Origin: Hawksworthiomyces lignivorus
Lineage: Eukaryota > Ascomycota > Sordariomycetes > Ophiostomatales > Ophiostomataceae
DNA: 64,000 nucleotides
Direction: 5' to 3'
Assembly: GCA_002917075.1 (NCBI GenBank)
Contig: NTMA01000026.1
Location: forward strand, 310,001 to 374,000
The position numbers and the translations under genes are program-made. Shown in pieces: positions 35,730 through 47,038 of this stretch. Within the stretch, counting starts at the first letter, position 1. Every line of letters starts with the position of its first letter. The notes beneath the pieces were generated by a model. That model was not told the origin of the DNA, did no database searches, and saw nothing but the letters and a program-made list of their open reading frames with translations.

Positions 35730-37402
35730 TTACAAGACATAGCGGTACATGGGATGATTATCTCCTTGATCAGCCACATCGACGGGCATGTAGTCCAAAT
35801 CACTCTTACCAAACCGCCGGTCGCGGCTGCGGTTCTGCAGCCACAGCCCCAGCATCAGCAGGACAGTCAGAGCTGCCGCTCCTAGCAGCATACCGGCGCA
35901 CACCCACATTCCCATCGTATACCACGGCGCATCATCGGACGGGAAGAGGTGGGCGCCCAAAATAGGCCCGCACTGACCGATCATGCCGAAGATGGCCAGG
36001 CCAGCGCCCCGCTTAGATGAAGATCCCTGGTTGTCGGTGACCCAGGTAAACGTTAGAGCCACAGCTGGGAAGACGCCGGCGCAGACCAGGAACGTTGCAA
36101 AGTAGCGGACGCCAATGGTTTCCACGGTCGCAAGTACGATGTATCCGATCGCTCCAATGATACAGAACACAAAGACAAAGGCACCGCGGTGGCGTACTCG
36201 GTCGGAGACGAAACTTGAAGAGATACAGAGGAAGAACGCTGCAAGATAGGGGCATGCAGACAGACCCTGAGCGTTTAGTGACGTATAACCCATGGCCGTC
36301 AAGATGGTTGGGAGATAGGCGGGCAGAGAGCCAAATGCAGTGTTGAGGCAGAAAATGATAAAAGCCTGGAGGTAGTTCTTGTAATCATAGAAAGCAGCAA
36401 AGACCTGACGGAAGTTGAGCTTCCTCTGGTGGTCTTGGCCGCGAGCCTTGACGGCGCGGTGGCTGATAATCTCGTTCTCGCGCGCAGTCAGAAACCGGCA
36501 ATCGTTTGGCGCGTCTGGCAAGAAAAAGTACGCGACCACCGCCAAGACAATGGTGGGTGTACCCTCTGTAAAGTAATTAGCCAGCAAGAACTCTCTCGGT
36601 GCCCCCATAAAGAGAAACAAGTCCTTACCAATCACAAAAAGCAACTTCCAGTTTGCCACTGATGTCTTTGCATGTACAATTCCATAGGCGAGCGCGGAAG
36701 CGAAGCAGCTGGCTAGAGGCGAGCAAGAGATGAAGATACCGTATCGCAGACCCATTTCAGCGCGATGGTAGAAGAAACTGAGGTACAGCGCTACGGCGGG
36801 CACAAAACCAGCCTCAAACCCGCCGATAAGGAATCGCAAAACCATGAGGCCGGCAAAGTTTGTGGTCACCGCCTGGAGCATGCTGAGAGCACCCCAGCCC
36901 AAAGCCATCAAGGTTGTCCATAAGGAAACAGGAACGACCTTCCAGACGAGAATAGTCTGCTCGTTTGTTAGCTTCACATAGTGAAAAGGAAGAGAAGATT
37001 GAAGCGCGCACCCAGTGGAACGCAACGTAGCCGATATACAAAATGGTCACTGTCCATGAGTACTGGCCCGATGTGATGCCCCATTCCTTTCCCATGCCAG
37101 CCGTGTATGCATTTCCAATGTTACCGCGATCCAGGCTAGAGACTAGGTACAGCGAGCCGACACTAGTGTTTGTTAATGTCTAGTTAGATCCAAAGACATA
37201 ATGCGCGGAAATGCAGATAATGGAGCTCGTACAGTGATAAGAGGACCCAGTCGAGTTTCCGTAATGCGACAGCCTCTTCTTGTTTTGTGTAGGAGATCTC
37301 CGGAGTGAAGCCTTCTTTTGCAGCTTCAGAGTCGTTGTTCGTAAGTGAACCGACTGGGACTTCGACATGTGCTGGGGAGTCCATGGTTTTGCTTGTAGCC
37401 AT
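35730..37402 (-). CDS. Dal5-like MFS permease (anion:cation symporter family)
   Basis: Predicted plasma-membrane importer of an organic anion or similar small molecule (the allantoate/nicotinate permease-like group). Four exons on the minus strand: 37402-37233, 37162-37012, 36956-36629 and 36565-35730, total 494 aa. The introns are 70, 55 and 63 nt (donors GTACGA, GTGCGC, GTAAGG), and all phases agree. The 63-nt intron is a multiple of three and has no stop, so a naive reading includes it; removing it restores LLFVIEGTPTIVLAVVAYFFLPD, the family motif after TM6. Other family signatures are LDRGNIGNAYTAGM after TM1 and LIGGFEAGFVPAVALYLS around TM4. The hydrophilic N-tail has about 50 residues and twelve membrane segments are expected. 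It is divergent from the AtuA-CaiB fusion gene at 38007. The shared promoter holds two CGG-N7-CCG sites, which ties it to the cluster. Confidence 0.88.
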
Positions 37403-37750
37403 CGCAATAGATGTTGGCTCAAAACGCGCTCGAAGCAAAAACAAAGAACAGAGTCGCGGTTACGGCGATGAACAGCGAGAGAGCAAGAAATGCAGAAAGT
37501 AGGTAAAAGAAAATTTCACCAGAAATTCAGGGTTCTGCTTTCATTTTGTCCCCCCCCTTTTTTTGGGTTGCAATGAGAAAACGACAGACTTCGCTGACTT
37601 AAATTTATAGAATTGATCACAGTCACAATCAAGGAACGTAACGTTTTTGACCAGGCGTAAAGGCCCCATCAAAATCAACTGTTAAAAGTCTGGAGAATGA
37701 AATTATGGCCAATTGATTTGTGGGGGTGGAAAAAGCTGGGGGCCGGCTTT

Positions 37751-37763
37751 CGGCCTGATACCG
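37751..37763. promoter_or_regulatory. CGG-N7-CCG element, probable Zn2Cys6 binding site
   Basis: Reads CGGCCTGATACCG. The half-sites are inverted CGG triplets seven bases apart, the layout bound by dimers of Zn2Cys6 regulators. It lies 12 nt from the next site in the divergent promoter. Confidence 0.5.
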
Positions 37764-37774
37764 AACGCGTAACT

Positions 37775-37787
37775 CGGAAAGTTTCCG
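37775..37787. promoter_or_regulatory. CGG-N7-CCG element with perfect six-base arms
   Basis: Reads CGGAAAGTTTCCG, a perfect palindrome around a central base (CGGAAA/TTTCCG). Same spacing as the neighbouring site at 37751, and the two start 24 nt apart. Confidence 0.55.
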
Positions 37788-38006
37788 GGACCCGCCACGG
37801 GAATAGAACGACAGCGCACTGGCACCCAGCATAATTTATCTTAAGCAAGCATCCCACCTCTCTTGAGAGTGGGAGGAGTACTGGGCGTGAGCAAGATGAA
37901 GACGTAGCTGGCACCAAGCCAAGAGGAAGCATTCAAGAAAGGGCTTCCACTTCATCCTCGTTACACAATTCTCATAGTTTCTGCATAATCCCCAAGCAAC
38001 GGCAAC

Positions 38007-41000
38007 ATGGGTTCCCTCGACGGCAGTGCGCCAGTCTCCGCAGAGGATGAGTTCACCATTCTTACACCAAATGCGATGCTGGGCTATGGCTACAAGCAGG
38101 ACCACTTCTGGTACGGCGTGACACACTATAAGCCGGCGGCCATTATTGCGGACAGTGGCTCGACTGATGGCGGACCGTACAAGCTTGGCATGAATAGGAT
38201 GACTTGTGGTCGCGGATCCTACGTACGCGACCTGGAGCCCATTCTGGATGCCTGTTTCCATTATGGCACCAAAGTTCTTATAGGCTCCGTGGGTGGCGAC
38301 GGCAGCACTAAGCACGTGGCTGAGATGCTTGGCATCGTGACGGAAATTGCGCAGCGAAAAGGTTACCGGTTCAAGGTGGCCACCATTGACGCAGGGATCG
38401 ACCGCGGCCTGATCAAGCGTCGCATCGCGGATGGCAAAGTTGGTCCTTGCGGCCCTGTGGAGCCTCTGCTGCCGGAGGTAGTTGATGGAGCTGTGGACGT
38501 CGTGGCTCAGATGGGCGCAGAACCGTATGTGACAGTTAGGCCTGCAAGCAGTTACCAGTTCCTTTCTTGTCCTGTCGCTGACCCGTCATTAGGTATATAG
38601 AGGCTTTGAGAAGCGATGCCGATATCATCCTGGGCGGCCGATCGTACGACCCAGCACCATTTGCCGCTTTTTGCCTGGTGCGTGGGGTGGCACCCGGCGT
38701 AGCTTGGCATATGGGCAAAATCATGGAGTGCGGCGGTATATGCGCAGTACCCAAGGGCAGGTCGATGATTGCCACGATGCGCCGCGATTCGTTCGATTTG
38801 ACGCCGCTGGCACCAGAGGAGCGCTGCACACCGCTATCGGTGGCATCGCACACGTTATACGAAAAGACGCGGCCGGACCGGCTGCCAGGCCCAGGCGGCG
38901 TTCTTAATCTGGACAAGGCCCGCTACGAGCAGATCACGGCCAAGACGACCCGCATCTCTGGCGCAGTCTTCGAGCCGTCACAGCCCTGCTACCAAGTGAA
39001 GCTAGAAGGTGTAACCCACCTTGGCTACCGCACCATCTTCATTGGCGGTATCCGTGACCCAATCCTGATCGGGCAGATTGATGACTTTCTTGAACGGGTG
39101 CGCAAGTACACGCAGAACCTGTTCCCAGAGTTGGACCAGTCGGAGCAGTGCCGCCTCATCTACCACGTGTACGGAAAGAACGGCGTGATGGGCCCGCTGG
39201 AGACGACTCTGGCTTCACCGGAAGCGCTGGCTCATCCGCCGCACGAGATCGCCGTCCTTGGCGAAGTGGTAGCGCCGACGCAGGAGCAGTCATACACCAT
39301 CGCCAACAACGCTCGCGCATCGATTCTACATTTTTCTTATCCAGGCCAAATGGCTACCACTGGCAACTTTGCTAGCCCGCTTTCGCCGCATGAGCAAGCC
39401 GCGGGAGCAGTCTTCAAGTTCAGTCTGTACCATCTCGTGGATCTGGAGCCAGGAGAGGAAGTATCCTTGTTCCCAGTGACGCTACATGACCTCACCAACG
39501 GGCAAGAGGGCACATCTCCTGCGCCGCTCACTCTACCGGACCAGGCTGCATTTGACGCCATCGAGTTCGGAAAACTGGCCCCGCTGACGTATAAGACTGT
39601 ACCTGAAGGCAGTGCCACTATGGAGCAGCTGGCTCGGATCGTGCGGTCCAAGAACTCTGGCCCCTTTGAGCTGACCTTCGACATCATGTTTGACAGCCCT
39701 AGCGTTTACGAGCGCGTCAAGACTGCCAATGTCTTGACAAATGATGTTATCAAGCGGCTGTACCATGTACAAGATGCCGACATCGTCACTAATATGTATT
39801 TCGACCCGGCCCTAGCCTGGAAATGCACTATTGTCCGGCCGTGGGCCCAGGGCAGTGTCGGTGAGCGCGACACGCTAGGTACGCAACAGCACGCGCCGCT
39901 GCTGGGGATACAAGTTCCAGCGGCCGATGATGTGACGAAAGCAGAAAAGTCTCTTAGCCAGCAAAGTGTCCCAGATCGTACCTCTTTCTCTGCAGGAGAC
40001 ATTGTCACCGAGCTGTGGTCGTCTTTGGATTTGCCCGCGGCTGCGCTCTCTTCGCTCTCGTTACCAGGGGACGATTCTACGCCATCCCTACCCTCGTCTT
40101 TCAAAATTGGCCAGCTTGCCCAGAGCACCATCGCTTTGTCTGCACTTGCAGCTGCCCATGTACATTCCCTGCGCAACGGCAATGGATCCGTGCCTCATGT
40201 GGAAGTAGACCGCAAGGCCGCCGCAATTGAGTACAAGTCAGAGCGTCTCTACGTTCTCGATGGCAAGCCAACGCCATCACCCTGGGGCCCTATTGGTGGG
40301 TTGCATCCGACTTCAGACGGCTATGTACGTATTCATGACTCGTTCCCCAACCACCGTGATGGCGCTCTTGATCTCTTGGGCTTGCCGCGTGGCAAAGAAA
40401 CAACACGCGCCGACGTTTCGACTAAAACGAAGGATTGGGCGAGCATTGACTTGGAAAACACCGGCCTCGACAATAAACTCTGCATCTATGCGCTGCGCTC
40501 TTACCGCCAGTGGGATGCCCTTCCGCAGTCGCGGGCCCTGCCAAATATTCCTGTGGCCATCACAAAAATCGGAGACAGCCCATCTGGGTTGCCGGAGCGG
40601 CTCGGCCCCGCCGGCGACCGCAGTCTGCGCGGTCTGCGCGTGCTCGAACTGAGCCGCGTCATTGCCGCACCACTCGCCGGCAAGACCCTGGCGGCCCATG
40701 GTGCCGACGTGCTCTGGGTGACGTCGCCCAACCTGCCGGACCTTCCGACGATGGATCGCGACTTTGCCCGCGGCAAGCGCACGATCCAGCTCGACCTGCA
40801 CCGCAGCGAGGACAAGGCGAAGCTGCTGGCGCTGGCCGCCAGCTGCGACGTGTTCATCCAGGGCTTCCGCCCGGGGAGCGTGGCCGCCTACGAGGGCCTC
40901 TCGCCCGCCGAGCTGGCTGCCGCCAACCCGGGCATCGTAGTGGCCAACATGTCCGCCTTTGGCCCCTCTGGCCCCTGGGCCGGCCGCCGCGGCTTCGACT

Positions 41001-41419
41001 CGCTGGTGCAGACGTGCTCGGGCATGAACGTGTCCGAAGCTGAGCATTACGGCGCAGGCGAGGCTGCCCGCCCGACACCCTGCCAGGCCCTCGACCACGC
41101 CGGCGGCTACCTGCTGGCGACGGGAATTATCGCCGCGCTAGCCCATCGCGCGGTGAACGGCGGCTCCTACCGCGTCGATGTGTCACTGGCCGGCTGCATG
41201 AAGTACCTCCGCAGCCTGGGCCAGTACCCCGAGCGCACCGGCTTTGACGCGCCCGACTACAACTCGCCCGATGAGGTCACTGACTATCTTGAAGAGCGCG
41301 ACACTGGCTTTGGCGTGCTCAAGGCGGTGCGGCATTCCGCAAAGATTACTGGCTGCGAGCCTGGCTGGGATGTCATGCCGAAGCCTCTCGGTAGCGATAG
41401 CCCAGAATGGTTAGCATAG
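38007..41419 (+). CDS. Fusion enzyme: AtuA (DUF1446) - DUF4387 - CaiB/BaiF CoA-transferase
   Basis: Exons 38007-38524 and 38593-41419 give 1114 aa. The 68-nt intron has a consensus GTATGT donor, and removing it restores QMGAEPYIEALRSDADIILGGRSYDP-type AtuA sequence. Domain order: AtuA/DUF1446 (about 15-470), the family named from bacterial acyclic terpene utilisation, with GSVGGDGSTKH and GGRSYDPAPFAAF; DUF4387 (about 508-615), with RIVRSKNSGPFELTFD and GTQQHAPLLGI; then class III CoA-transferase (CaiB/BaiF, about 640-1105), with LRVLELSRVIAAPLAGKTLA, DVFIQGFRPGSVA and NMSAFGPSGPWAGRRGFDSL. CaiB-type enzymes move CoA between carboxylic acids, so the protein probably activates and processes an acid taken up by the adjacent permease. 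In bacteria AtuA-like and CoA-transferase functions are usually separate genes. Substrate unknown. The promoter is shared with the permease and has two CGG-N7-CCG sites. Confidence 0.87.
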
Positions 41420-41933
41420 AAAATCTCACGTCTTGACATATTCATGATACTACCTCCCGCTCCAGTCTGCTTTACTACATCTTTTGCCAGATATCATGTA
41501 CCTAGGAAACAAACTTCCCTCAGATCATTTCACGTCTTTCCCTGCAGAATACAGGAGAAAACTCGTAACCGCTCGTGCCGTCCTAGTAAATGCACCCTCA
41601 GTTAGTAAACTCTACCCATGGTTTATTCCCGGACCGTGTCTTTCTTGTGAATGTGACGTCTTGCTGCTAATTGTGTGCATATCAGCGGCATCATGCCGAG
41701 ATTACTGCACGCTAAAACCCGGTAAGCCCGAAATAATGGAGAATGCTGTCGTGTTAGCAGGGGCTACGAAATGAAAGTGCCGGCAGACCAGTTCCTGCCA
41801 GAGCCATGTGGCAACGGTTTCTGGCTATTTAGATGGAGGTACCCTTCGTTTTCTGCCATGTTCACCTGACCTGCATTAAGTATGTCGAGGACCTTGGAGC
41901 AGAGGGAAAAATTTAAGACTTAAGAGAAAGATC
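41420..41933 (+). other. Promoter region of the cyclase-family gene
   Basis: About 510 bp without a supported gene (the frame at 41484-41774 shows nothing recognisable). It contains one CGG-N7-CCG palindrome at 41686-41698. Confidence 0.5.
41686..41698. promoter_or_regulatory. CGG-N7-CCG element upstream of the cyclase gene
   Basis: Reads CGGCATCATGCCG, with perfect six-base arms CGGCAT/ATGCCG around one base. It lies about 240 bp before the start codon at 41934. Same architecture as the two sites in the divergent promoter. Confidence 0.55.
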
Positions 41934-43064
41934 ATGCAACGACCGTCTTTTGACGAGCTCCCTCTACACCCTGGCGAACCTCCTCTCTCGGCCTGGGGAC
42001 TGTGGGGGCCGGACGACCAGATAGGTACATTGAATTTGCTTGATGCGGAGACAGTTCAGGCAGCTTTAAATGAAATTGCAACGGGAGAACGAGTACCTGT
42101 CAAGTAATACCTGCACCCAACCGGCCCCCAATACCACCCCTTACTAATACGCTGCAGCCTAGCCCTGGATGCATTTGTGCAGCCCATGAACCCTGTGCGG
42201 AAACCTTGCCGGCATCACATTCTCGCCAAAGGACACGCAAATGATGACGAGGTCAGTTTTTAGAAAAAATGATATAAATATACGAACTATTAAATTAACC
42301 GTACAGATTCATATCAACACTCAAGGTGCTAGCCATTGGGATGGCCTACGCCATTACCCGTACCAAGATACCAAACAATATTACAATGGTGTAACTCAAG
42401 ATGACATTTCAGGCTCAGAAGCCAATACTAAAATTGGGGTGCAGAGTACGTCACCCATCTACAGTCCTGATAATTATTTGTACTGCTGTCTCACCTCGCA
42501 GACCTCGCCCAAGCAACCATTACCGGCCGAGGCGTCTTGATCGACTGGTATGCTTGGAAAGTAAATCAAGAGAGCACAGACGCATCGGCGTTAGATCCGT
42601 TTTCGTGCTATGCCATTCCTTTAGAAGAGATTTTGGCAGCAGCAGAGGCGCAGAAAGTCGCTTTTCACCGCGGTGACATCCTGCTCGTTCGCACTGGTTG
42701 GCTGCGCGCGTATAGGAACCTTTCTCTCGAGCAGCAAACTGCCTTGCCGCATCGTGCTGTGCGCACATCCATTGGTCTCGAGGCCAGCGAAAAGGCGCTG
42801 CGCTGGCACTGGGACCAGGCCTTTGCAGCCGTAGCTGCGGACACGGTGGCCTACGAGGCGTGGCCAAGCCCACGGCCGTGGGGGACTACCATGCACGAGA
42901 CGTTCCTTAGCGGCTGGGGAATGCCCATAGGCGAGTGCCTTGATCTCGAAGTGCTCGCAGAACGCTGTAGACAGAATGGGCGTTGGAGCTTCTTCTTCGT
43001 AAGCGTCCCACTACACATCAATGGTGGCGTGGCAAGCCCAACAAATGCCGTAGCTATTATTTGA
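41934..43064 (+). CDS. Cyclase-family metal-dependent hydrolase
   Basis: Member of the cyclase/kynurenine-formamidase-like family (PF04199), metal-dependent amide or lactone hydrolases. Four exons, 41934-42103, 42158-42251, 42307-42445 and 42502-43064, give 321 aa. The introns are 54, 55 and 56 nt with donors GTAATA, GTCAGT and GTACGT and clean AG acceptors, all in phase. Landmarks are AWGLWGPDDQIGTLNLL near the N-terminus, NTQGASHWDGLRHYPYQ (the metal-site region, equivalent to the HxxTHxD motif with His-Trp-Asp), GVLIDWYAW, GDILLVRTGW and ETFLSGWGMPIGECLDLE, all standard for the fungal branch. It is encoded directly after the AtuA-CaiB fusion gene on the same strand, behind its own promoter with a CGG-N7-CCG element. 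It may open a ring or hydrolyse an ester or amide in the same pathway (inference). Confidence 0.88.
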
Positions 43065-43208
43065 CAACCTTGAAGAGACTATTAGAATTTTAGACTGTAG
43101 ATAGCTCAGCCTTAGACACTACTTAGCTTTGGACGATACCAATACGGGTTGCATACTAGCTCAAAGTAAAAATAAATCCTACACGTGATTGTTATATTGA
43201 CTTCTCAT

Positions 43209-43221
43209 CGGCTAGTTCCCG
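43209..43221. promoter_or_regulatory. CGG-N7-CCG element upstream of the cluster regulator
   Basis: Reads CGGCTAGTTCCCG: inverted CGG triplets seven bases apart, about 110 bp before the regulator's start at 43330. The inner bases match less well than in the palindromic sites. Suggests autoregulation. Confidence 0.45.
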
Positions 43222-43329
43222 AGATACCGAGCACCGATCATTTCTTCAGTTCTGATATTCATGCTTCACAGCTGCATCTCCATCTAACAGTAGTACGAGA
43301 CAGCTTTCTCTTGGTCTGTTTGATTAGAT

Positions 43330-45986
43330 ATGAAAAGTCCTTCGTACCTGCATTCACAGTCGCGAGATAATTGGCGCACCGGGACAACTAGTGCCGGAGA
43401 GATGACGCGCAACCAGACGCCGGCATCTCCCATTCTCCAAACAGTTGGCCCACCTCCGCACGCATCGGCCAGATCCCGACGGTATGCATTCGCGTGTACC
43501 ACTTGTAGGGCGCGGAAGGTTAAATGCAGTGGAGATCAACCGATTTGTCGAAGCTGTCGGCGTACGGGAAACGCATGCACATGGCCCGGAAGCCGGACCA
43601 GCGCAGAGGCAAACGCTCGCATCCGCCAACTGGAAGACGCGCTGCGTCAGGCGATGGCTTCGTCCCGGAGCGGCTCGACGACACCCGCACCGCAACCCCT
43701 GGAAGAAAACACAACCATTGGTTCATCCGCCTCGGCTACCGCAGATACAGTCGTCACAGCTAACACAACAAGCCGCTACAAAGATGGGCCCTCGCTCCCC
43801 AGCCCCAGCGAGACTACAGTTGATCCTGAGCCAGCCGCGTCTCTCTGGTCACAAGTAGGTGTCGGCGAAGACGGTGCGATCATTTACAATGGACCCACGA
43901 GTCGATTCCATGCGGGCCCGCTCGAGGCATCAATTCCATTCGATGAGGGTCCAGCAGATGCGGGAGAGCGCGAAGGCTCTTCCTCTGTAGCGAGCACAAC
44001 TCAGCTATCTAACAGCCGGCGCCGGCTGGATACACATGCCGAAACATTGCAAGAGCAGTATGAGCTCGTAGATACGGTCTGGACACCGCTGCTGACGGCA
44101 AAGCCAATCATGACGGAGATGGGACTCGGGATGGAGGAAGGAATGGCGCTGCTGGATATCTATTGGACATGGCTACACCCGCTCCACAACTGCGTTCACC
44201 GCCCATGCTTCATCATGGATATGGTACTCAACGGCCCCTATTATTCAGACTTTCTTCTCATGGCCATCTTCTCCCTGGCGTCGCGCCACCTGAAAGAACA
44301 AGACTCTCGTTTTGCTAGAGCGGGCCGCGGCGAGCAGTTCTTGGCTCGTGCTAAGTTGCTGCTAATGGATGAAATGGCCATGTCCAAGCCGCGCATTCCA
44401 ACAATCCAAGGTTTGCTCATCCTCGGAGGTCGACAATGCGCTATGGGATGCAGCTCTGAAGGCTGGCTGTATACTGGCATGGTATGAATCTTCGTCTTGC
44501 TTTGTAGGCTCTTGCTTAGTTCATACTGATCCTTCTAACCACGCAGGCTATTCGAATGCTCTTCGATATTGGGCTTCATCTGAACACATCTCAACTTGCA
44601 GAGCTAGAAAGACTCACGCCAGCTGACATCGAAGCACGAAAGCGGCTGTACAGCTCAGCATATATATGGGACAAGACCATTAGTCTAGCCCTCGGCCGGC
44701 CACCATCTCTGACGGAATCTCCAACGGGAGCAAAGGCCATATGTACGCTTTTTGACTCGTTTAGATCGCAGCATATCACCTTGTTTATCTATCTTTTCCC
44801 AATCTAATAGATACAGTGGACCATTGCGATGATCTCCGAGAGTGGAAGCCCATCCACGTACCAGAGCTAGCTATATCCTATACTCCGGTGCCGTCATACA
44901 ACTCTGCGACATTCTCCGCTTTTGTACAGTTGCACGAGGTAAGATAGCATAGACTCTAGTCCTGTTGCGCCTTTGACTGACATTTTCGTTGCTCTTCAGA
45001 TTACTACGAAGATGATGTTACTCTTCTCGCAGACACTGGTTGCTGCTCAGCTTGAACGACAAGTCGACATGTTAGAGCGCGAGTTCTGCGAGTGGTATGC
45101 AAGACTGCCAGCCCCGCTGAGAATCGATGATACGGCACTGCTCACCCAGAGCCCGCCACCGCATATTGTCTCTTTGAAGTAAGGAGAGGCTACACAGTTG
45201 TCCTAGAGTGGTCAAAGTACTAACCACCCTTCTTCAAGTCTCATTTATCATGCTCTACATATTCTTCTCTACCGACCGCAACTCCACGCTCCTCAGACCC
45301 CACGCCACGACCACAGTGTGTCACATTGTATCTTCCATTCTAAGATAATCCACAGTATTATGGTACTTTACAGAAGCTCTTTTCCCTATCGACTTATGAC
45401 CTATCAGGTTAGCTACTGTACCTACACAGCAGCAACCATTGATGCATACGAAATGAGGGCGAGCCCACCCGGTAGCGGTGCACGCGCTGAAGCTGTGAAG
45501 CGTCTCAGCACTGCTGTCCGTATCCTCCAAGACGAGGCACAGCAGACTCCGGGCAGTGGCCGCAGCCTGGACATCATCCGCCGTCAACTCAGTGCGGCCA
45601 GCGTCAGTAGCGGTTCCCTTTCGTGCACGAGACAGGACATGAACGAGACACACACGAGTCATACAATAGATAATGAACTGAGTGCGCCTGGTAACCAGCC
45701 TAGGCTATACCAGGCGCCTTTTTCGAGCCATCTCTATGATGCTCCACGAATGTTGCGGCCTGCAACGCCTTCAACTGTTCCGCACCGCACCGCTACAGAA
45801 TCTGACATGCCATATAACCAGCAGCGTCAGTCAATGACCAACGCCACAGCCAAACCTGTGGAAATATTATCGAGCGACATCATGGACTTGGATGGGCTAT
45901 CGTGGCTCAGGCCAAGCGATTTAGACACTGGATTCGGATTCCACCCAGATTCTTTTCCTTGGGGTGGTATGAATACCATAAGCTAG
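43330..45986 (+). CDS. Zn2Cys6 transcription factor of the permease/AtuA-CaiB cluster
   Basis: Five exons, 43330-44481, 44547-44742, 44811-44938, 45000-45178 and 45239-45986, give 800 aa; every junction keeps phase with GT-AG signals. The N-terminal binuclear zinc cluster (about 55-85) has the six-Cys pattern CTTCRARKVKC-x6-CxxCxxxxxxC. A short heptad-like stretch (ANARIRQLEDALRQAM) that may dimerise follows, then a Ser/Thr-rich linker. The fungal transcription-factor middle homology domain comes next, with YWTWLHPLHNCVHRPCF, GLHLNTSQLAELE and the junction-spanning NLIYHALHILLYRPQL. The last 150 residues are low-complexity and probably the activation region. I start at the first ATG (43330); the next in-frame ATG is at 43402. 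Position beside the pathway genes, plus a CGG-N7-CCG site in its own promoter and theirs, makes it the likely activator of the cluster. Confidence 0.88.
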
Positions 45987-46255
45987 ACGTGAGTGCTATT
46001 AGATGCAAGAAAGCAGCTAGTTCAAATAAATGAGCAATATTCTCTAGATTCAAACAGACATGCTTCCTAGAACATAGCAAAGGTTTCTTGTCTGCAAGAT
46101 TTGTAATCAGTGTCTTTATTTTGTTATTTAATGGCTTCAAAGACAGTAAAATATTATCACGCAACAGCCAAAGTATGGCCTATAGCATTTAAACAAAAGG
46201 GATCGTAAATATATCTCATGGTTTGAATGCAAATCAATACGTCCTATTTTAAAGC

Positions 46256-47038
46256 CTAGACGTAAATAACAGTGGTGACCTCAACAAGCTGGGGCCGTTC
46301 AGGGTTCGCGCCCGGGGCAGCCACAAGGCTTTTTGATTTATATTTGACTGAATTTTCTCCGCCTTCTCCTCCGCTTCTGACATACTTCAGATAATCAAAT
46401 TCGGGATTGTCCACATTGTCGGCCAATATAACGCTTCCTGTATGGAAGAGGCCGAGTTCTTCGGCCGTCTTCAGGTCAGGAAGATAATTTTTCCCAAAAT
46501 GGTCTATGAACAGCACATCGATCGTGTCAATGACTCCATCTGCTTTGAGTTTCCGGAGCGAGTCGGATGCAGTGCCTTGGATGATTTGAACGACGTCGTC
46601 AACGCCGGCAAGGGTGATATGATCCCAAGCAATCTTCACGTATTCCTCGTCGAGCTCGAGGCAGTAAACTTTCACGCCCTGCGGATTTCCTCCGTTGAGA
46701 TCTTTGAGGATGGAACCCCAGGCGATGGCCGAATTGCCTACGTAAGTACCCAGTTCCACGAGGATCTTAGGGGGCGGGCTGATGGTTTCGAGGGCCTCAC
46801 GAGAGACGGCAATCTTTGGTGGCTTGAACTCGATCATGCCTCCCTTTTCCGAGCTGAATTTGCTAATCTCATCAAGTACTGCTTGAGCATTTCCCTGGAG
46901 TCCATCTTTAGGGAGAGACAAGATATGCTGGTGAAGGACTTTTTCTTGACCACGAGTCTATGCGTGTAGGGAATTTGATTAGTATAATGAAATAAACGGT
47001 ATTTGAATTATGCACTAGGTGATGCATACCCACGGCAT
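46256..47038 (-). CDS. Catechol-type O-methyltransferase (Methyltransf_3)
   Basis: SAM-dependent O-methyltransferase of the COMT class. The main exon is 46957-46256; a tiny first exon, 47038-47030, encodes only Met-Pro-Trp. The 72-nt intron has donor GTATGC and acceptor GCATAG, and splicing is in phase (236 aa). Motifs are GNAQAVLDEISKF near the N-terminus, the SAM-binding loop LVELGTYVGNSAIAWG (about residues 75-90), the acidic strand VYCLELDEEY, DVLFIDHFGKNYLPDL, the metal-site segment SVILADNVDNPEFDYLKYV, and the VEVTTVIYV C-terminal strand. It would methylate a catechol-like or other vicinal-hydroxyl substrate. It faces the cluster regulator tail to tail, and I found no CGG-N7-CCG site in its promoter, so membership in the cluster is uncertain. 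Confidence 0.85.

Larger units (their letters stand above)
37403..38006. other. Divergent promoter of permease and fusion-enzyme genes
   Basis: About 600 bp between two head-to-head genes. A CT/poly-pyrimidine stretch lies near 37540-37565. The core at 37741-37790 is GC-rich and carries two CGG-N7-CCG elements, listed separately. Confidence 0.6.
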
